A stretch of DNA of 42,424 bases, taken from Fulvivirga lutimaris. Lineage in GTDB: Bacteria > Bacteroidota > Bacteroidia > Cytophagales > Cyclobacteriaceae. The stretch is from NCBI RefSeq assembly GCF_009711525.1, contig NZ_SMLV01000419.1, forward strand, positions 1 through 42,424, in the 5' to 3' direction. How positions within the stretch are numbered: position 1 is the first letter of the stretch; every line of letters begins with the position of its first letter. The notes under the pieces are model-generated. The model was not told the DNA's origin, made no database searches, and saw only the letters and a program-made list of their open reading frames with translations. Made by a program: the position numbers and the translations under genes. Positions 25,898 through 33,960 of this stretch are shown piece after piece.

Positions 25898-27313
25898 TTG
25901 AAGCGGTTATTAATCATTCCATTATTGTATTGTCTCTTTTTCTCGTGCACACCAGAAGAAGAGAAATTTACTTTGGACTCAGCCGCCAGTCTCAGATTTT
26001 CTACTGACACTGTATACTTCGATACTTTATTCAGCACCATCGGTAGCGTTACCAAAAGGTTTAGGGTCTATAACGATGCTGAAAATGCGGTGAACATTAG
26101 CAACGTTTCGCTCGAGTCAGGTAGTGGCTCTTCGTATTCAATTTTTGTCAATGGTATTGCCGGTCCTGAAGTCGAGAATGTGCGTCTTTTGGGTAAAGAC
26201 AGCCTGTTAATTTTAGCAGAAGTTACTATAGATCCAATGGATGAGGATTTACCTTTTGTAGTTACCGATCAGGTAAACTTCAATACCAATGGCAATCTAC
26301 AATCCGTTGAACTGGTTTCGTGGGGGCAGGACGCCAACTTTTTAAGAGATTCGGTATTGGTGTGCAACACCACCTGGACAGCAGAACGGCCTTATGTATT
26401 ATACAATTCTGTTTTGATACAAGAAGGCTGCACTTTGACTATTGAAGAAGGCACACGCATATACTCGCACAATGGTTCTTTCATTTTTATTCAAGGAACA
26501 ATTTTAGCCAACGGCTCAGCAGAAAACAGAGTAACCTTTACCAATGATCGTTTTGATGAGCAGTTTACTGATGCTCCAGGGCAGTGGGGTGGACTCATAT
26601 TTCTTGTGGGTAGCAATAGCAATCAAATTGACTTTGCTGATATTAGAAATTCTAATGTGGGCATCTATTTGGGCACACCAGACGATGATGATGAACCTGA
26701 TTTACGGCTTACCAATACACGCATTGAAAATATGGGTGGCAATGCCCTAATCCCAAGTATCGACAGCCTTGTGCAGCCAGGTTTTGGTTTGCTGGCCATC
26801 TCTTCAGACCTGTACGCGGCTAACGTGTTGATCAATAACTGTCAATTAAATGCTGTTGGCAATCTTGCTGGCGGTAATTACACCTATGAGCACTGTACAT
26901 TCGCCAACTTCTCATTCAACTTTTTCCGTAGAGATCCTGTGCTTGTGTTATCTGATAACCTCTTACTGGGCGATAATTCAGTTTTGCTAGGTGACCTTAA
27001 CTTCTCCATGACCAATAGCATTGTTTGGGGAAGCCTTAGAGACGAACTTTTAATTAGCAATTCCGGAGAAACCAGCACAGAAATTCTATTTACCAATAAC
27101 ATCCTAAAAAGCCAGGAGAATGCATTTGCAGATGTGGATAATCTCCTTAATGAGGATCCTAAATTCTTTGACCCAGGCGAATTTGACTATCAACTCGATA
27201 CACTCTCACCTGCTAAAGATATGGCCATTGATCTTGGGTTTCTCATAGACCTTGATGGCAATGCTAGAGACGAAAAACCCGATATAGGCGCATTTGAGCG
27301 AAAGGAGAATTAA
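25898..27313 (+). CDS. Beta-helix lipoprotein (TTG start)
   Basis: This 471-residue lipoprotein starts at a TTG (25898), and no ATG is available before the signal peptide MKRLLIIPLLYCLFFSC; Cys17 would be lipidated, followed by acidic TPEEEK. An N-terminal beta-sandwich (about residues 30-150: VTKRFRVYNDAENAVNISNV) precedes a right-handed parallel beta-helix from about residue 160, with turns such as LTIEEGTRIYSHNGSFIFIQ and LTNTRIENMGG. The end LIDLDGNARDEKPDIGAFE is the choice-of-anchor type ending common on extracellular beta-helix proteins. It could bind or cut a polysaccharide, but no catalytic site is evident. Confidence 0.8.
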   Translation: MKRLLIIPLLYCLFFSCTPEEEKFTLDSAASLRFSTDTVYFDTLFSTIGSVTKRFRVYNDAENAVNISNVSLESGSGSSYSIFVNGIAGPEVENVRLLGKDSLLILAEVTIDPMDEDLPFVVTDQVNFNTNGNLQSVELVSWGQDANFLRDSVLVCNTTWTAERPYVLYNSVLIQEGCTLTIEEGTRIYSHNGSFIFIQGTILANGSAENRVTFTNDRFDEQFTDAPGQWGGLIFLVGSNSNQIDFADIRNSNVGIYLGTPDDDDEPDLRLTNTRIENMGGNALIPSIDSLVQPGFGLLAISSDLYAANVLINNCQLNAVGNLAGGNYTYEHCTFANFSFNFFRRDPVLVLSDNLLLGDNSVLLGDLNFSMTNSIVWGSLRDELLISNSGETSTEILFTNNILKSQENAFADVDNLLNEDPKFFDPGEFDYQLDTLSPAKDMAIDLGFLIDLDGNARDEKPDIGAFERKEN

Positions 27314-27350
27314 GCTTTAAACCATTTTTCTTGCTTTTGGTTTTATCTGT

Positions 27351-28637
27351 ATGAAGTCGAACGCAATTGTGTGGTTTAGAAATGATCTTAGATTACTTGA
27401 CAATGAAACACTTGTCGAGGCAGCTGCCAATTTTGATATCATCCCTGTTTACATCTTTGACCCACGGCATTACAAGACTTCTAATTTGGGTTTTACCAGA
27501 ACAGGATCGTTCAAAACCAAATTTATTATTGAAACATTAGCTCAACTAAAATCTGATCTGCAAAAAATAGGCTCCGATTTAGTGATAAGAATCGGCAAAC
27601 CCGAAATACTCATTCCAGCTATAGCAAAAGAGGTAAATGCCGTAAAAGTTTATGCCAGCAAAGAAATTACCTATGATGAAATAATTATAGAAGCAGCATT
27701 GGAAGCCTCGCTTTTTAAGAATGGCATTGCATTAAAGCTCATCTGGCAACAAACGCTTTTTCATCAGGAGGATGTGCCATGGCCCATTAAGCAAGTGCCC
27801 GATGTTTTTACACAGTTCAGAAAGGAAGCTGAGAGTACAGTTAAGGTGAGAGCACTTTTCCAAAAGCCAACCAAGTTGCCAGCGGTCACCAATATTGAAT
27901 TAGGAGAACTTCCAACATTAAGTCAATTGGGTCTTGAAGAAACTGTCAATGACAAGCGTGCGGTCTTAGATTTCGAAGGCGGAGAAAGAGCGGCCAACAA
28001 ACGACTGGATAACTACTTCTGGAAACAGGATTTGTTAAAGAACTACAAAGAAACCAGAAATGGACTGGTCGGGGCCGACTACTCTTCAAAGCTTTCGCCC
28101 TGGCTGGCAGTAGGTGCTATTTCGCCCAAAACAATCTACTATGAGGTAAAGAAGTATGAAAAGTTGCGAGAAAATAATGACTCCACTTACTGGCTCATCT
28201 TCGAGTTGCTCTGGCGTGACTTTTTCAAATTTATGGCCAAGAAACATGGTCAGAAAATCTTTCTTGAAAATGGGATTTCATCATTAGAGCACACGCTAAA
28301 AAATGATGCCGCAACCTTCGAGTTGTGGCAAAACGGTAAAACAGAAGATGAGTTTATCAATGCCAATATGAATGAATTGCGCATGAGCGGATTCATGTCC
28401 AACCGAGGGCGCCAGATCGTAGCCAGCTACCTGATTCATCAGCTTAAAGTCAACTGGACCTGGGGTGCGGCCTGGTTTGAACACTCACTTATTGATTATG
28501 ACCCCTGCAGCAACTGGCTCAACTGGGCCTATATAGCTGGTGTGGGCAACGACCCCAGAAATGGCCGTGAATTCAATGTAGAAAGTCAAAGGGTACAGCA
28601 CGATCCAAAAGGTAAATATGTTGCCCTATGGAGCTGA
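27351..28637 (+). CDS. Cryptochrome/photolyase, DASH type
   Basis: This is a flavoprotein of the photolyase family. The DASH group repairs pyrimidine dimers mainly in single-stranded DNA or senses blue light. The N-terminal Rossmann domain (IVWFRNDLRLLDNETL) would hold the antenna cofactor. The FAD-binding domain includes WLAVGAISPKTIYYEV, FELLWRDFFKFMA, SGFMSNRGRQIVASYL and WFEHSLIDYDPCSNWLNW. The DYDPCSNW/NDPRNGREFN ending is the DASH pattern, and the DxxTL-type loop DNETL fits. The length of 428 aa is normal. It has its own unit 37 bp after the beta-helix gene. Confidence 0.92.
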   Translation: MKSNAIVWFRNDLRLLDNETLVEAAANFDIIPVYIFDPRHYKTSNLGFTRTGSFKTKFIIETLAQLKSDLQKIGSDLVIRIGKPEILIPAIAKEVNAVKVYASKEITYDEIIIEAALEASLFKNGIALKLIWQQTLFHQEDVPWPIKQVPDVFTQFRKEAESTVKVRALFQKPTKLPAVTNIELGELPTLSQLGLEETVNDKRAVLDFEGGERAANKRLDNYFWKQDLLKNYKETRNGLVGADYSSKLSPWLAVGAISPKTIYYEVKKYEKLRENNDSTYWLIFELLWRDFFKFMAKKHGQKIFLENGISSLEHTLKNDAATFELWQNGKTEDEFINANMNELRMSGFMSNRGRQIVASYLIHQLKVNWTWGAAWFEHSLIDYDPCSNWLNWAYIAGVGNDPRNGREFNVESQRVQHDPKGKYVALWS

Positions 28638-28749
28638 CAATTGTCAGTATTAAAAATAATTTTCATCAGTCCTTCAATTTTATACCTACCAGTCTATTGT
28701 TCGTAAAATCAAATTTCCATAGCTTTGCTATCTGGAATTAGTCTAAATA

Positions 28750-28905
28750 ATGATTAACGAATTTTATACAGAGCAGACGGATAGTGAATCTTTCAACATT
28801 TTTGAAAAGAATACGCCTATGGACAGCTTCGACTGTGTCCTGAAAAAGTGCTGTAAAAAGTATAAAAAGAAGGGTAGACACTGTAAAAAATGTCCGAGGT
28901 TATGA
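28750..28905 (+). CDS. Small Cys/Lys-rich protein (51 aa)
   Basis: This short gene starts MINEFYTEQTDSE and ends in a basic tail with CVLKKCCKKYKK followed by GRHCKKCPRL. Six cysteines (CxxxxCC...CxxC) among lysines suggest metal binding. The stop overlaps the ATG of the next gene (ATGA at 28902-28905), and ferritin follows, so a role in iron or other metal handling is plausible by context only. I do not know a name for it. Confidence 0.65.
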   Translation: MINEFYTEQTDSESFNIFEKNTPMDSFDCVLKKCCKKYKKKGRHCKKCPRL

Positions 28906-29252
28906 TGGCGCTAGATAACAATCAGTTGGAATTGGTTTATGAAACCAACAAAGCTTCACTACACCAGTGTGATACATCTGAGATATATACTTTGCGCTTT
29001 AACTCAGAGGTTGTAGAATTCAGAGTTTGCCAATTGATTGCTTTCAAAAGAAAAATCCAGAAAATAGACCTCGCTCAGATGTTTGCTGATAATACAGCCG
29101 ACATAGAGATAGTTTACATGCCGCATTGTGACAGACTATTTGCCCTCAATATTCACGATGTACTTCAGTTAAAAGAGCTATTTGCCGGAGCATTTACCAT
29201 GCTCGAGCTTAACAGCATGATTCACAAAGAGCTGGTAAGAAGGCCCCTTTAA
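28902..29252 (+). CDS. DUF6686-like small protein
   Basis: This small cytoplasmic protein (116 aa) resembles the short Bacteroidota family DUF6686, an assignment made from memory of the pattern and not confirmed. The recognisable core is ASLHQCDTSEIYTLRFNSEV then EFRVCQLIAFKRKIQKID. It has Cys and His residues but no CxxC pair. The start ATG at 28902 overlaps the stop of the Cys-rich gene (ATGA); an ATG at 28890 is an alternative. It sits between the Cys-rich gene and ferritin, and the three may form one unit. Confidence 0.6.
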   Translation: MMALDNNQLELVYETNKASLHQCDTSEIYTLRFNSEVVEFRVCQLIAFKRKIQKIDLAQMFADNTADIEIVYMPHCDRLFALNIHDVLQLKELFAGAFTMLELNSMIHKELVRRPL

Positions 29253-29353
29253 TAATTTCTATTTCTTTAGACTAAATTTAAATTGCCCTCAAATTCACAA
29301 GAGGTTCAACTTTTATTGTTCATTTGTGGTTGTACAATAAAGAAATTTTCGAA

Positions 29354-29887
29354 ATGAAAGATATACTAAGAAGACATTCCGTACTGAAAGATGAAATTGT
29401 TGACGTAATCAACAAGCAAATAAAAATGGAAGCTCAATCATCGGCTGCTTACCTTGCTATGGCTGCATGGTGCGATGTAAATGGCTATGATAACTGTGCC
29501 GAGTTTTTCTTTAATCAGTCTAATCAGGAAAGAGAGCATCAGCTAAAATTCTTTCATTATTTGGTAGATATGGAGTGCGAGGCTATCTCTCCAACAGTAG
29601 GTGATTCTCAACATGAGTTTGATAAGCTCAGAACTGTTTTCGAAAAGTCACTGGAAATGGAAATTGCTGTTACAGATTCTATCCATGATATGGTTCGCGA
29701 GTGCAGAAAAGTTGGCGATTTAGCTACTGAAGAGTTTCTCAGATGGTTTGTGCAGGAGCAAATTGAAGAAGAATATGTAGCCAGAAGATGCCTCGAATTA
29801 TTTGATGTACTTGGTGAAGACAAGCTGGCATTGGGTATGATCGAAGAGCGTATACTTAATGTGAAATATGATGGTGCTGGGGCTTAA
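29354..29887 (+). CDS. Ferritin
   Basis: This is an iron-storage ferritin that oxidises Fe(II) at a di-iron centre and stores it as a mineral in a 24-mer shell. The start is the ATG at 29354 (MKDILRRHSVLKDE), since upstream codons are not ferritin-like. The di-iron ligands fit the bacterial ferritin pattern: Glu26 in KMEAQSSAAYLAMA, the ExxH in SNQEREHQLKF, and Glu/Gln in LRWFVQEQIEEEY. The length of 177 aa is right. It follows the Cys-rich and DUF6686-like genes, and palindromic repeats begin 39 bp after its stop. Confidence 0.95.
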   Translation: MKDILRRHSVLKDEIVDVINKQIKMEAQSSAAYLAMAAWCDVNGYDNCAEFFFNQSNQEREHQLKFFHYLVDMECEAISPTVGDSQHEFDKLRTVFEKSLEMEIAVTDSIHDMVRECRKVGDLATEEFLRWFVQEQIEEEYVARRCLELFDVLGEDKLALGMIEERILNVKYDGAGA

Positions 29888-29925
29888 AAATTACCCTCCC
29901 AAGATTTATTATTAGAATATAGCCT

Positions 29926-30154
29926 CCCCGGACCTGTTCCGGGGTCTTTTGTTTTACACACCCCTGTCAAATCTCTTATCCAAGAGATACTGAAATAGAT
30001 ACAGTAAGTACTTAATAGAAGAAACCATCCCCGGACATGTTCCGGGGTCTCCAATTATAATAATGACTGCTTAACCTTTTATCCAAGAGGTGCCGGAACA
30101 TGTCCGGCAAGGGAGCACTATATTAAGACATTTCTCCCCGCATTTATTCCGGGG
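29926..30154 (+). repeat. Palindrome cluster upstream of GIY-YIG gene
   Basis: The 305-bp gap 29,888-30,192 holds four palindromes. P1 is CCCCGGACCTGTTCCGGGG (29926-29944). P2 is CCCCGGACATGTTCCGGGG (30029-30047). P3 is GCCGGAACATGTCCGGC (30092-30108). P4 is CCCCGCATTTATTCCGGGG (30136-30154). P2 and P3 form an 80-bp unit with spacer ending in ATCCAAGAGG. P1 has the same word ATCCAAGAG exactly 52 bp from its start, so P1 begins a decayed copy of the unit. P4 is a half unit. No promoter for the nuclease could be placed with confidence. Confidence 0.85.
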
Positions 30155-30192
30155 TCTAGTTAATACATTAAATAAATCAGCTAATTTTATTC

Positions 30193-30471
30193 ATGTTTTA
30201 TGTCTATATGCTCACCAATAAAAACCATTCGGTACTTTACACTGGCTTTACCGATAATCTGGATAGACGGGTTTTTGAGCATAAAAATCAATTAGTTTCA
30301 GGCTTCACTTCAAAATACAATTGTAATAAATTGGTATACTTTGAAGAGTTTATTGAAAAAGATGAGGCTTTACACAGAGAGCGGCAATTGAAAAGATACA
30401 AAAGAAGTTGGAAGGAAAACCTAATTAATGAGAAGAACCCTGAATGGGAAGATCTTTATGGTAATTATTAA
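30193..30471 (+). CDS. Small GIY-YIG nuclease domain protein
   Basis: This is a stand-alone GIY-YIG endonuclease of the UPF0213/YhbQ-like short type (92 aa). The motif is FYVYMLTN...VLYTGFTDNLDRR with YVY at 3-5 and YTG at 16-18, the conserved Arg at 25-26 and a likely catalytic Glu at 63 in ALHRERQLKRY. The C-terminus EKNPEWEDLYG is typical. Such proteins have no settled role. The gene sits between two copies of an 80-bp palindromic unit and has no close gene partner, which suggests it is tied to those repeats. Confidence 0.9.
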   Translation: MFYVYMLTNKNHSVLYTGFTDNLDRRVFEHKNQLVSGFTSKYNCNKLVYFEEFIEKDEALHRERQLKRYKRSWKENLINEKNPEWEDLYGNY

Positions 30472-30484
30472 TACAACATTCCCT

Positions 30485-30600
30485 CCCCGGACCTGTTTCG
30501 GAGTCTTTTATTTAAGTCCTCCCCGGATATATTCCGGGGTCTCTGATTATAACCATAACTGTTTATACTTTCATCCAAGAGGTGCCGGAATAAATCCGGC
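30485..30600 (+). repeat. Palindrome cluster downstream of GIY-YIG gene
   Basis: A degenerate copy CCCCGGACCTGTTTCGGAG (30485-30503) begins 13 bp after the nuclease stop. Then comes a complete 80-bp unit: CCCCGGATATATTCCGGGG (30521-30539), a spacer with ATCCAAGAGG at the same 52-bp offset, and GCCGGAATAAATCCGGC (30584-30600). The unit has exactly the length and layout of the one at 30029-30108, but the palindrome centres differ with arms conserved, so the hairpins are kept by compensating changes. Confidence 0.85.
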
Positions 30601-30614
30601 AAGAAATAGCTTAT

Positions 30615-31157
30615 TTAAAACACCCTCGTCAACCTGTAATAATCAGAAACGGTAATTCGGAAAGCCTCCTTGGCTTCATGGTTATCTAAAACAGGCCTCC
30701 ATTCTTCACCCACTTTTATCTCAAATTGATAGCCCTGCACCAGCAGCTCATAAACATCTGTGCAGAAATTAAGCATGGCCTCACGGTTCATCTCATTGAG
30801 AATTGCTCCTTTGACATCACCATTATTCGGATGCTGCGCTCTTAATTCAATATTTTCATTACCTATAGCCTCACTCGGCTCTATCAACAAATAAGCCTCA
30901 TCTTGCAGGTAATTGACCACAATGGCCAGGTTTAAAACCCTCTCTTCAGGATTTTTACTTCTATCAGAAAACCTGAACACATTAAATTTAGCGGCCTTAT
31001 TTTCTTCCAGATCATAATAAGACTGCCGTACATTTTTAAAAAAAAGCTGTGTATCCGTACCAATTTTAAAGGTGAGCTTATCCCGATCAATGGTTTTGTC
31101 ATCATCAATCTTACAGCCAGTAATAATCAAAAATAAAAGGAATGCTATCCGCTTCAT
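30615..31157 (-). CDS. Hypothetical lipoprotein
   Basis: I do not recognise this 180-residue lipoprotein. The ATG at 31157 gives a clean signal peptide MKRIAFLLFLIITGC with lipidated Cys15, followed by acidic KIDDDK, possibly a surface-export signal. Earlier starts in frame (up to 31193) only add an unlikely N-terminus. The mature domain is mixed alpha/beta (LTFKIGTDTQLFFKNVRQSY; VLNLAIVVNYLQDEAYLLIE). It is transcribed divergently from lemA, and its stop is 14 bp from the palindrome cluster. Confidence 0.6.
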   Translation of the reverse strand: MKRIAFLLFLIITGCKIDDDKTIDRDKLTFKIGTDTQLFFKNVRQSYYDLEENKAAKFNVFRFSDRSKNPEERVLNLAIVVNYLQDEAYLLIEPSEAIGNENIELRAQHPNNGDVKGAILNEMNREAMLNFCTDVYELLVQGYQFEIKVGEEWRPVLDNHEAKEAFRITVSDYYRLTRVF

Positions 31158-31232
31158 GAGGTTATTAACAATGAATAACATTGTTGGTTTCAATTGTGTA
31201 AATAGCTTAATTTAGATTCAAATTTAAAACCT

Positions 31233-31835
31233 ATGGGAAAGACAGCTAAAATCTTATTAATCGTTTTTGGAGCATTCGTAGTCATTATTGGAATGCTAGT
31301 CATGTGGTTTGTGGGTGTTTACAATACCTTACAAGAAATGGATGAAGATGTTGCCGGTAAATGGGCACAGGTGGAAAATGTTTATCAAAGAAGATCTGAC
31401 CTCATTCCCAATCTTGTGAACACAGTAAAGGGCTATGCCGACTTTGAGCAAGAAACGCTAACTGGCGTAATAGAAGCAAGATCAAAAGCTACTGCTGTAA
31501 ATATCGACCCTTCAAATTTGAGTCCGGCTGCCATCAGTCAATTTCAATCTGCACAAGATGGCCTAGGTTCGGCCTTGTCCAGGCTACTGGTAACCATTGA
31601 ACGTTACCCAGACCTTAAAGCCAACCAGAATTTCCTGGAGTTGCAGTCGCAGCTGGAAGGTACAGAAAACCGAATAGCGGTAGAGCGTAAAAGGTTTAAC
31701 GATGCCGTGCAAACATTGAATGCCAAAATTCGTAAAATCCCCGCTTCTATGATTGCGCCAATGGCGGGAGTTGAACGCAAAGGATATTTCGAAGCTGACG
31801 AAGGTGCTGAAAAAGTGCCTGAAGTGAAATTCTAA
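31233..31835 (+). CDS. lemA: LemA family membrane protein
   Basis: This is a LemA-family protein, N-terminally anchored with a coiled helical domain outside the cytoplasm; its exact function is not settled. One membrane segment is at residues 7-30. The family core follows: GVYNTLQEMDEDVAGKWAQV, then YQRRSDLIPNLVNTVKGYAD, LSRLLVTIERYPDLKANQNF and GTENRIAVERKRFNDAVQTL. The length of 200 aa is normal. A TPM-domain partner gene, common beside lemA in many bacteria, is missing here. A strong hairpin follows the stop. Confidence 0.93.
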   Translation: MGKTAKILLIVFGAFVVIIGMLVMWFVGVYNTLQEMDEDVAGKWAQVENVYQRRSDLIPNLVNTVKGYADFEQETLTGVIEARSKATAVNIDPSNLSPAAISQFQSAQDGLGSALSRLLVTIERYPDLKANQNFLELQSQLEGTENRIAVERKRFNDAVQTLNAKIRKIPASMIAPMAGVERKGYFEADEGAEKVPEVKF

Positions 31836-31850
31836 GAAAAATACATTGGT

Positions 31851-31880
31851 GAAATAGCGGGCATGCCCGCTATTTCTTTG
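31851..31880 (+). terminator. Perfect palindrome after lemA
   Basis: GAAATAGCGGGC (31851-31862) and its exact complement GCCCGCTATTTC (31865-31876) form a 26-bp perfect palindrome, then TTTG. It is a likely terminator for lemA. Its right edge joins the GTTGTGCATC word that marks the start of the putative cassette region. Confidence 0.75.
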
Positions 31881-31889
31881 TTGTGCATC
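31877..31889 (+). repeat. Cassette boundary Z (attC-like R' half)
   Basis: TTTGTTGTGCATC (31877-31889) is the exact complement of GATGCACAACAAA (36859-36871), the left end of site A. It contains GTTGTGC, a one-mismatch match to the integron GTTRRRY core. No left half of a site is seen before it. It directly abuts the lemA hairpin. Confidence 0.5.
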
Positions 31890-31936
31890 ATCTCAACTTG
31901 GTTCCAAAGTACCGACCAAAACCAAATTACTTTGGG

Positions 31937-32671
31937 TCAATTGTTTCTCTCTCCAAGTTTACCGTTTATTAAATCTAAAAAACCCGCCTTATACGTGCTA
32001 CTTATTGGGACCTCTTGTGTGCCAATGATCACACAATGGTTTTTAATCGTTACGATATGTTTTAGTGCTACCGCATATGAGCGATGTATTCTTACAAATT
32101 GATGAGATGGAAGAAGACTCAATACTTCCGATAATTTGTAGCGCGCCAGTATGGGTTTACTATTGGTATAGAAAGTCACATAATTGCTGTCACTTTCAAT
32201 ATATTTAATGTCTTGAATAGCCAATTGATGGAATTCCGATCCGCTTTTAATAAAAATAGTCTGATCGACTACACTAGCATTTGATTCAGGGTTGACTGAT
32301 TGAACAGCATTGCTTTTATTCAATACTTCTTTCACTTTCATTACTGCCTGGAGTAATCGATCAAATTGAATCGGCTTTAAAAGATAGTCTACAGCCTTTA
32401 GCTCATAACTTTCCAGTGCGTGTTCCGAATAGGCTGTTGTGAATATAATCAAGGGAGGATCTTTCAATAACTTGGGGAAACTCATACCCGATAACTTAGG
32501 CATGTTTATATCCAGAAAAATGAGATCAACTGTGTTTTGCTGGAGGTACTCCAGTGCCTCCATTGGGTCACGAAAAGAGGCTTTCAATGTCATTGAAGGA
32601 ATCTTGTTCAAATGAATTCGAAGCACTTCAATAGCGGCCGGCTCGTCATCAATAATTACATAGTTTATCAT
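31937..32671 (-). CDS. LytTR-type response regulator
   Basis: This is a second LytTR-family response regulator. The receiver domain (about residues 1-120) has the acidic pair Asp8-Asp9, phospho-acceptor Asp54 (DLIFLDINMPKL), and FTTAYSEHAL plus YLLKPIQFD. The LytTR DNA-binding domain is about 145-240 (FIKSGSEFHQLAIQ and QFVRIHRSYAVALKHI). It overlaps its kinase gene by 4 bp (ATGA). Neighbouring genes reading away from the kinase (serine hydrolase and beyond) are candidate targets. Confidence 0.93.
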   Translation of the reverse strand: MINYVIIDDEPAAIEVLRIHLNKIPSMTLKASFRDPMEALEYLQQNTVDLIFLDINMPKLSGMSFPKLLKDPPLIIFTTAYSEHALESYELKAVDYLLKPIQFDRLLQAVMKVKEVLNKSNAVQSVNPESNASVVDQTIFIKSGSEFHQLAIQDIKYIESDSNYVTFYTNSKPILARYKLSEVLSLLPSHQFVRIHRSYAVALKHIVTIKNHCVIIGTQEVPISSTYKAGFLDLINGKLGERNN

Positions 32672-33708
32672 GATGCCTGATCAATTTTTAACCCCAATGA
32701 AGAAATAAAATAACCATTTTCTTCTCTCGTTTCCAATGTATGTTCCTCAGGGTAAAGAACAGCAAGTCGCTTTCTCAAATTATCAAGCCCAAACCCTGAC
32801 GAATTATCTGGAATGCTGTTTGCTGCTTTATGAATTGAGTTCGTCACTTCAAAATTCATCCAGTCTTGTTTTATTTTCAATGCTATTTCTATCGTTGACT
32901 TTTCATTAGGAATGACCCCATGCTTTATCGCATTTTCCACGAAGGGAATAAGCAACATAGGGCTTACCTTGACCGAATTTAAATCTCCCTGAATGTCAAA
33001 ATTGATGTAAACATCGTCCTCTTCTGCTATGCGTAGTTGGTATACTTGAATGAAGTTTTTAAGGTGATGAATTTCTTTTTCCAGCAGCAACTTGTCTTCA
33101 TTTGTGTCGTAGACCATGTACCGCATCAACTCCGCCAATTTTGAAATTCCATCTGCTAATTCTGGAACATTATGCTTTAAAGATTTAGCATAAAAACTAT
33201 TCAATACATTAAACAAGAAATGAGGGTTTATTTTAGACTTCAAAAAAGCCATTTCTGTTGACAATTTTTCCTCGAGTAATACCCTTTTTAATTTTTCATT
33301 TCTCATCCAATACTTAAGCAAAGCGTAGGATAGGGCAACAAGCAGAACAATGAACCCTACAAATAGATTGTAGTAGAAATAGACCAGAAAGCTCTCATTC
33401 TCTGAGGAGAAAAAATTTACCAAGTAGTTATAGTCAACAAAACTCTCAAACAGTGCTATAGTAATGAGTGCCGTAGCTACTAATACGATTAATGTCTTTG
33501 TTTTTTTTAACCTTAAAAATTTAGGGACAAAATAAAAGGCCGTTGTATAAAATAGTAGTTGACTCATTAACATCCCAAACAACAGTGGAGCCCAATAAGG
33601 ACCCGTATCTTTCCTGAAATCTCCTATTGTTGACGTCTCATGCAATAGTATGAAGTATCCAACTCCCCATAATAAAATATGAATGATAGACTCTGATCGT
33701 TTATTCAT
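32668..33708 (-). CDS. LytS/YehU-type membrane sensor histidine kinase
   Basis: This is a membrane histidine kinase of the PF06580 class, partner of the regulator at 31937. About four hydrophobic segments lie within residues 8-140. The phospho-acceptor His is in KSKINPHFLFNVLNSF, the N-box is LLIPFVENAIKHG, and the G-box is SSGFGLDNLRKRL. The start is taken as the ATG at 33708, which has a GAGGAG just before it; the ATG at 33717 is possible and the TTG at 33729 less likely. About 250 bp separates it from the divergent serine hydrolase gene. Confidence 0.9.
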   Translation of the reverse strand: MNKRSESIIHILLWGVGYFILLHETSTIGDFRKDTGPYWAPLLFGMLMSQLLFYTTAFYFVPKFLRLKKTKTLIVLVATALITIALFESFVDYNYLVNFFSSENESFLVYFYYNLFVGFIVLLVALSYALLKYWMRNEKLKRVLLEEKLSTEMAFLKSKINPHFLFNVLNSFYAKSLKHNVPELADGISKLAELMRYMVYDTNEDKLLLEKEIHHLKNFIQVYQLRIAEEDDVYINFDIQGDLNSVKVSPMLLIPFVENAIKHGVIPNEKSTIEIALKIKQDWMNFEVTNSIHKAANSIPDNSSGFGLDNLRKRLAVLYPEEHTLETREENGYFISSLGLKIDQAS

Positions 33709-33960
33709 GCTCCTCATTTTCCTGATCAAAGAAAGGAAATTTAATCAATGATTAAATGACAATGGGACAAATGATCCTTTTCTAGGGACAAAAACTCTGA
33801 TCGCTGTGAAGTTTGCTTTTATCACATAATTAACAACGTCTACAACTCCTTATAAAGCATCGGTCACATTCATTATGAAGCGCCATCTACCTGCTTTAAT
33901 ATTGTCTCATATCTGTCACTGAAAGCACAGATTTTACAAATACATCATAAGCTACACATC

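Noticed and set aside
29926-30600. CRISPR array
   Set aside because: Repeats are palindromes of variable centre with irregular, partly homologous spacers, and there are no cas genes.
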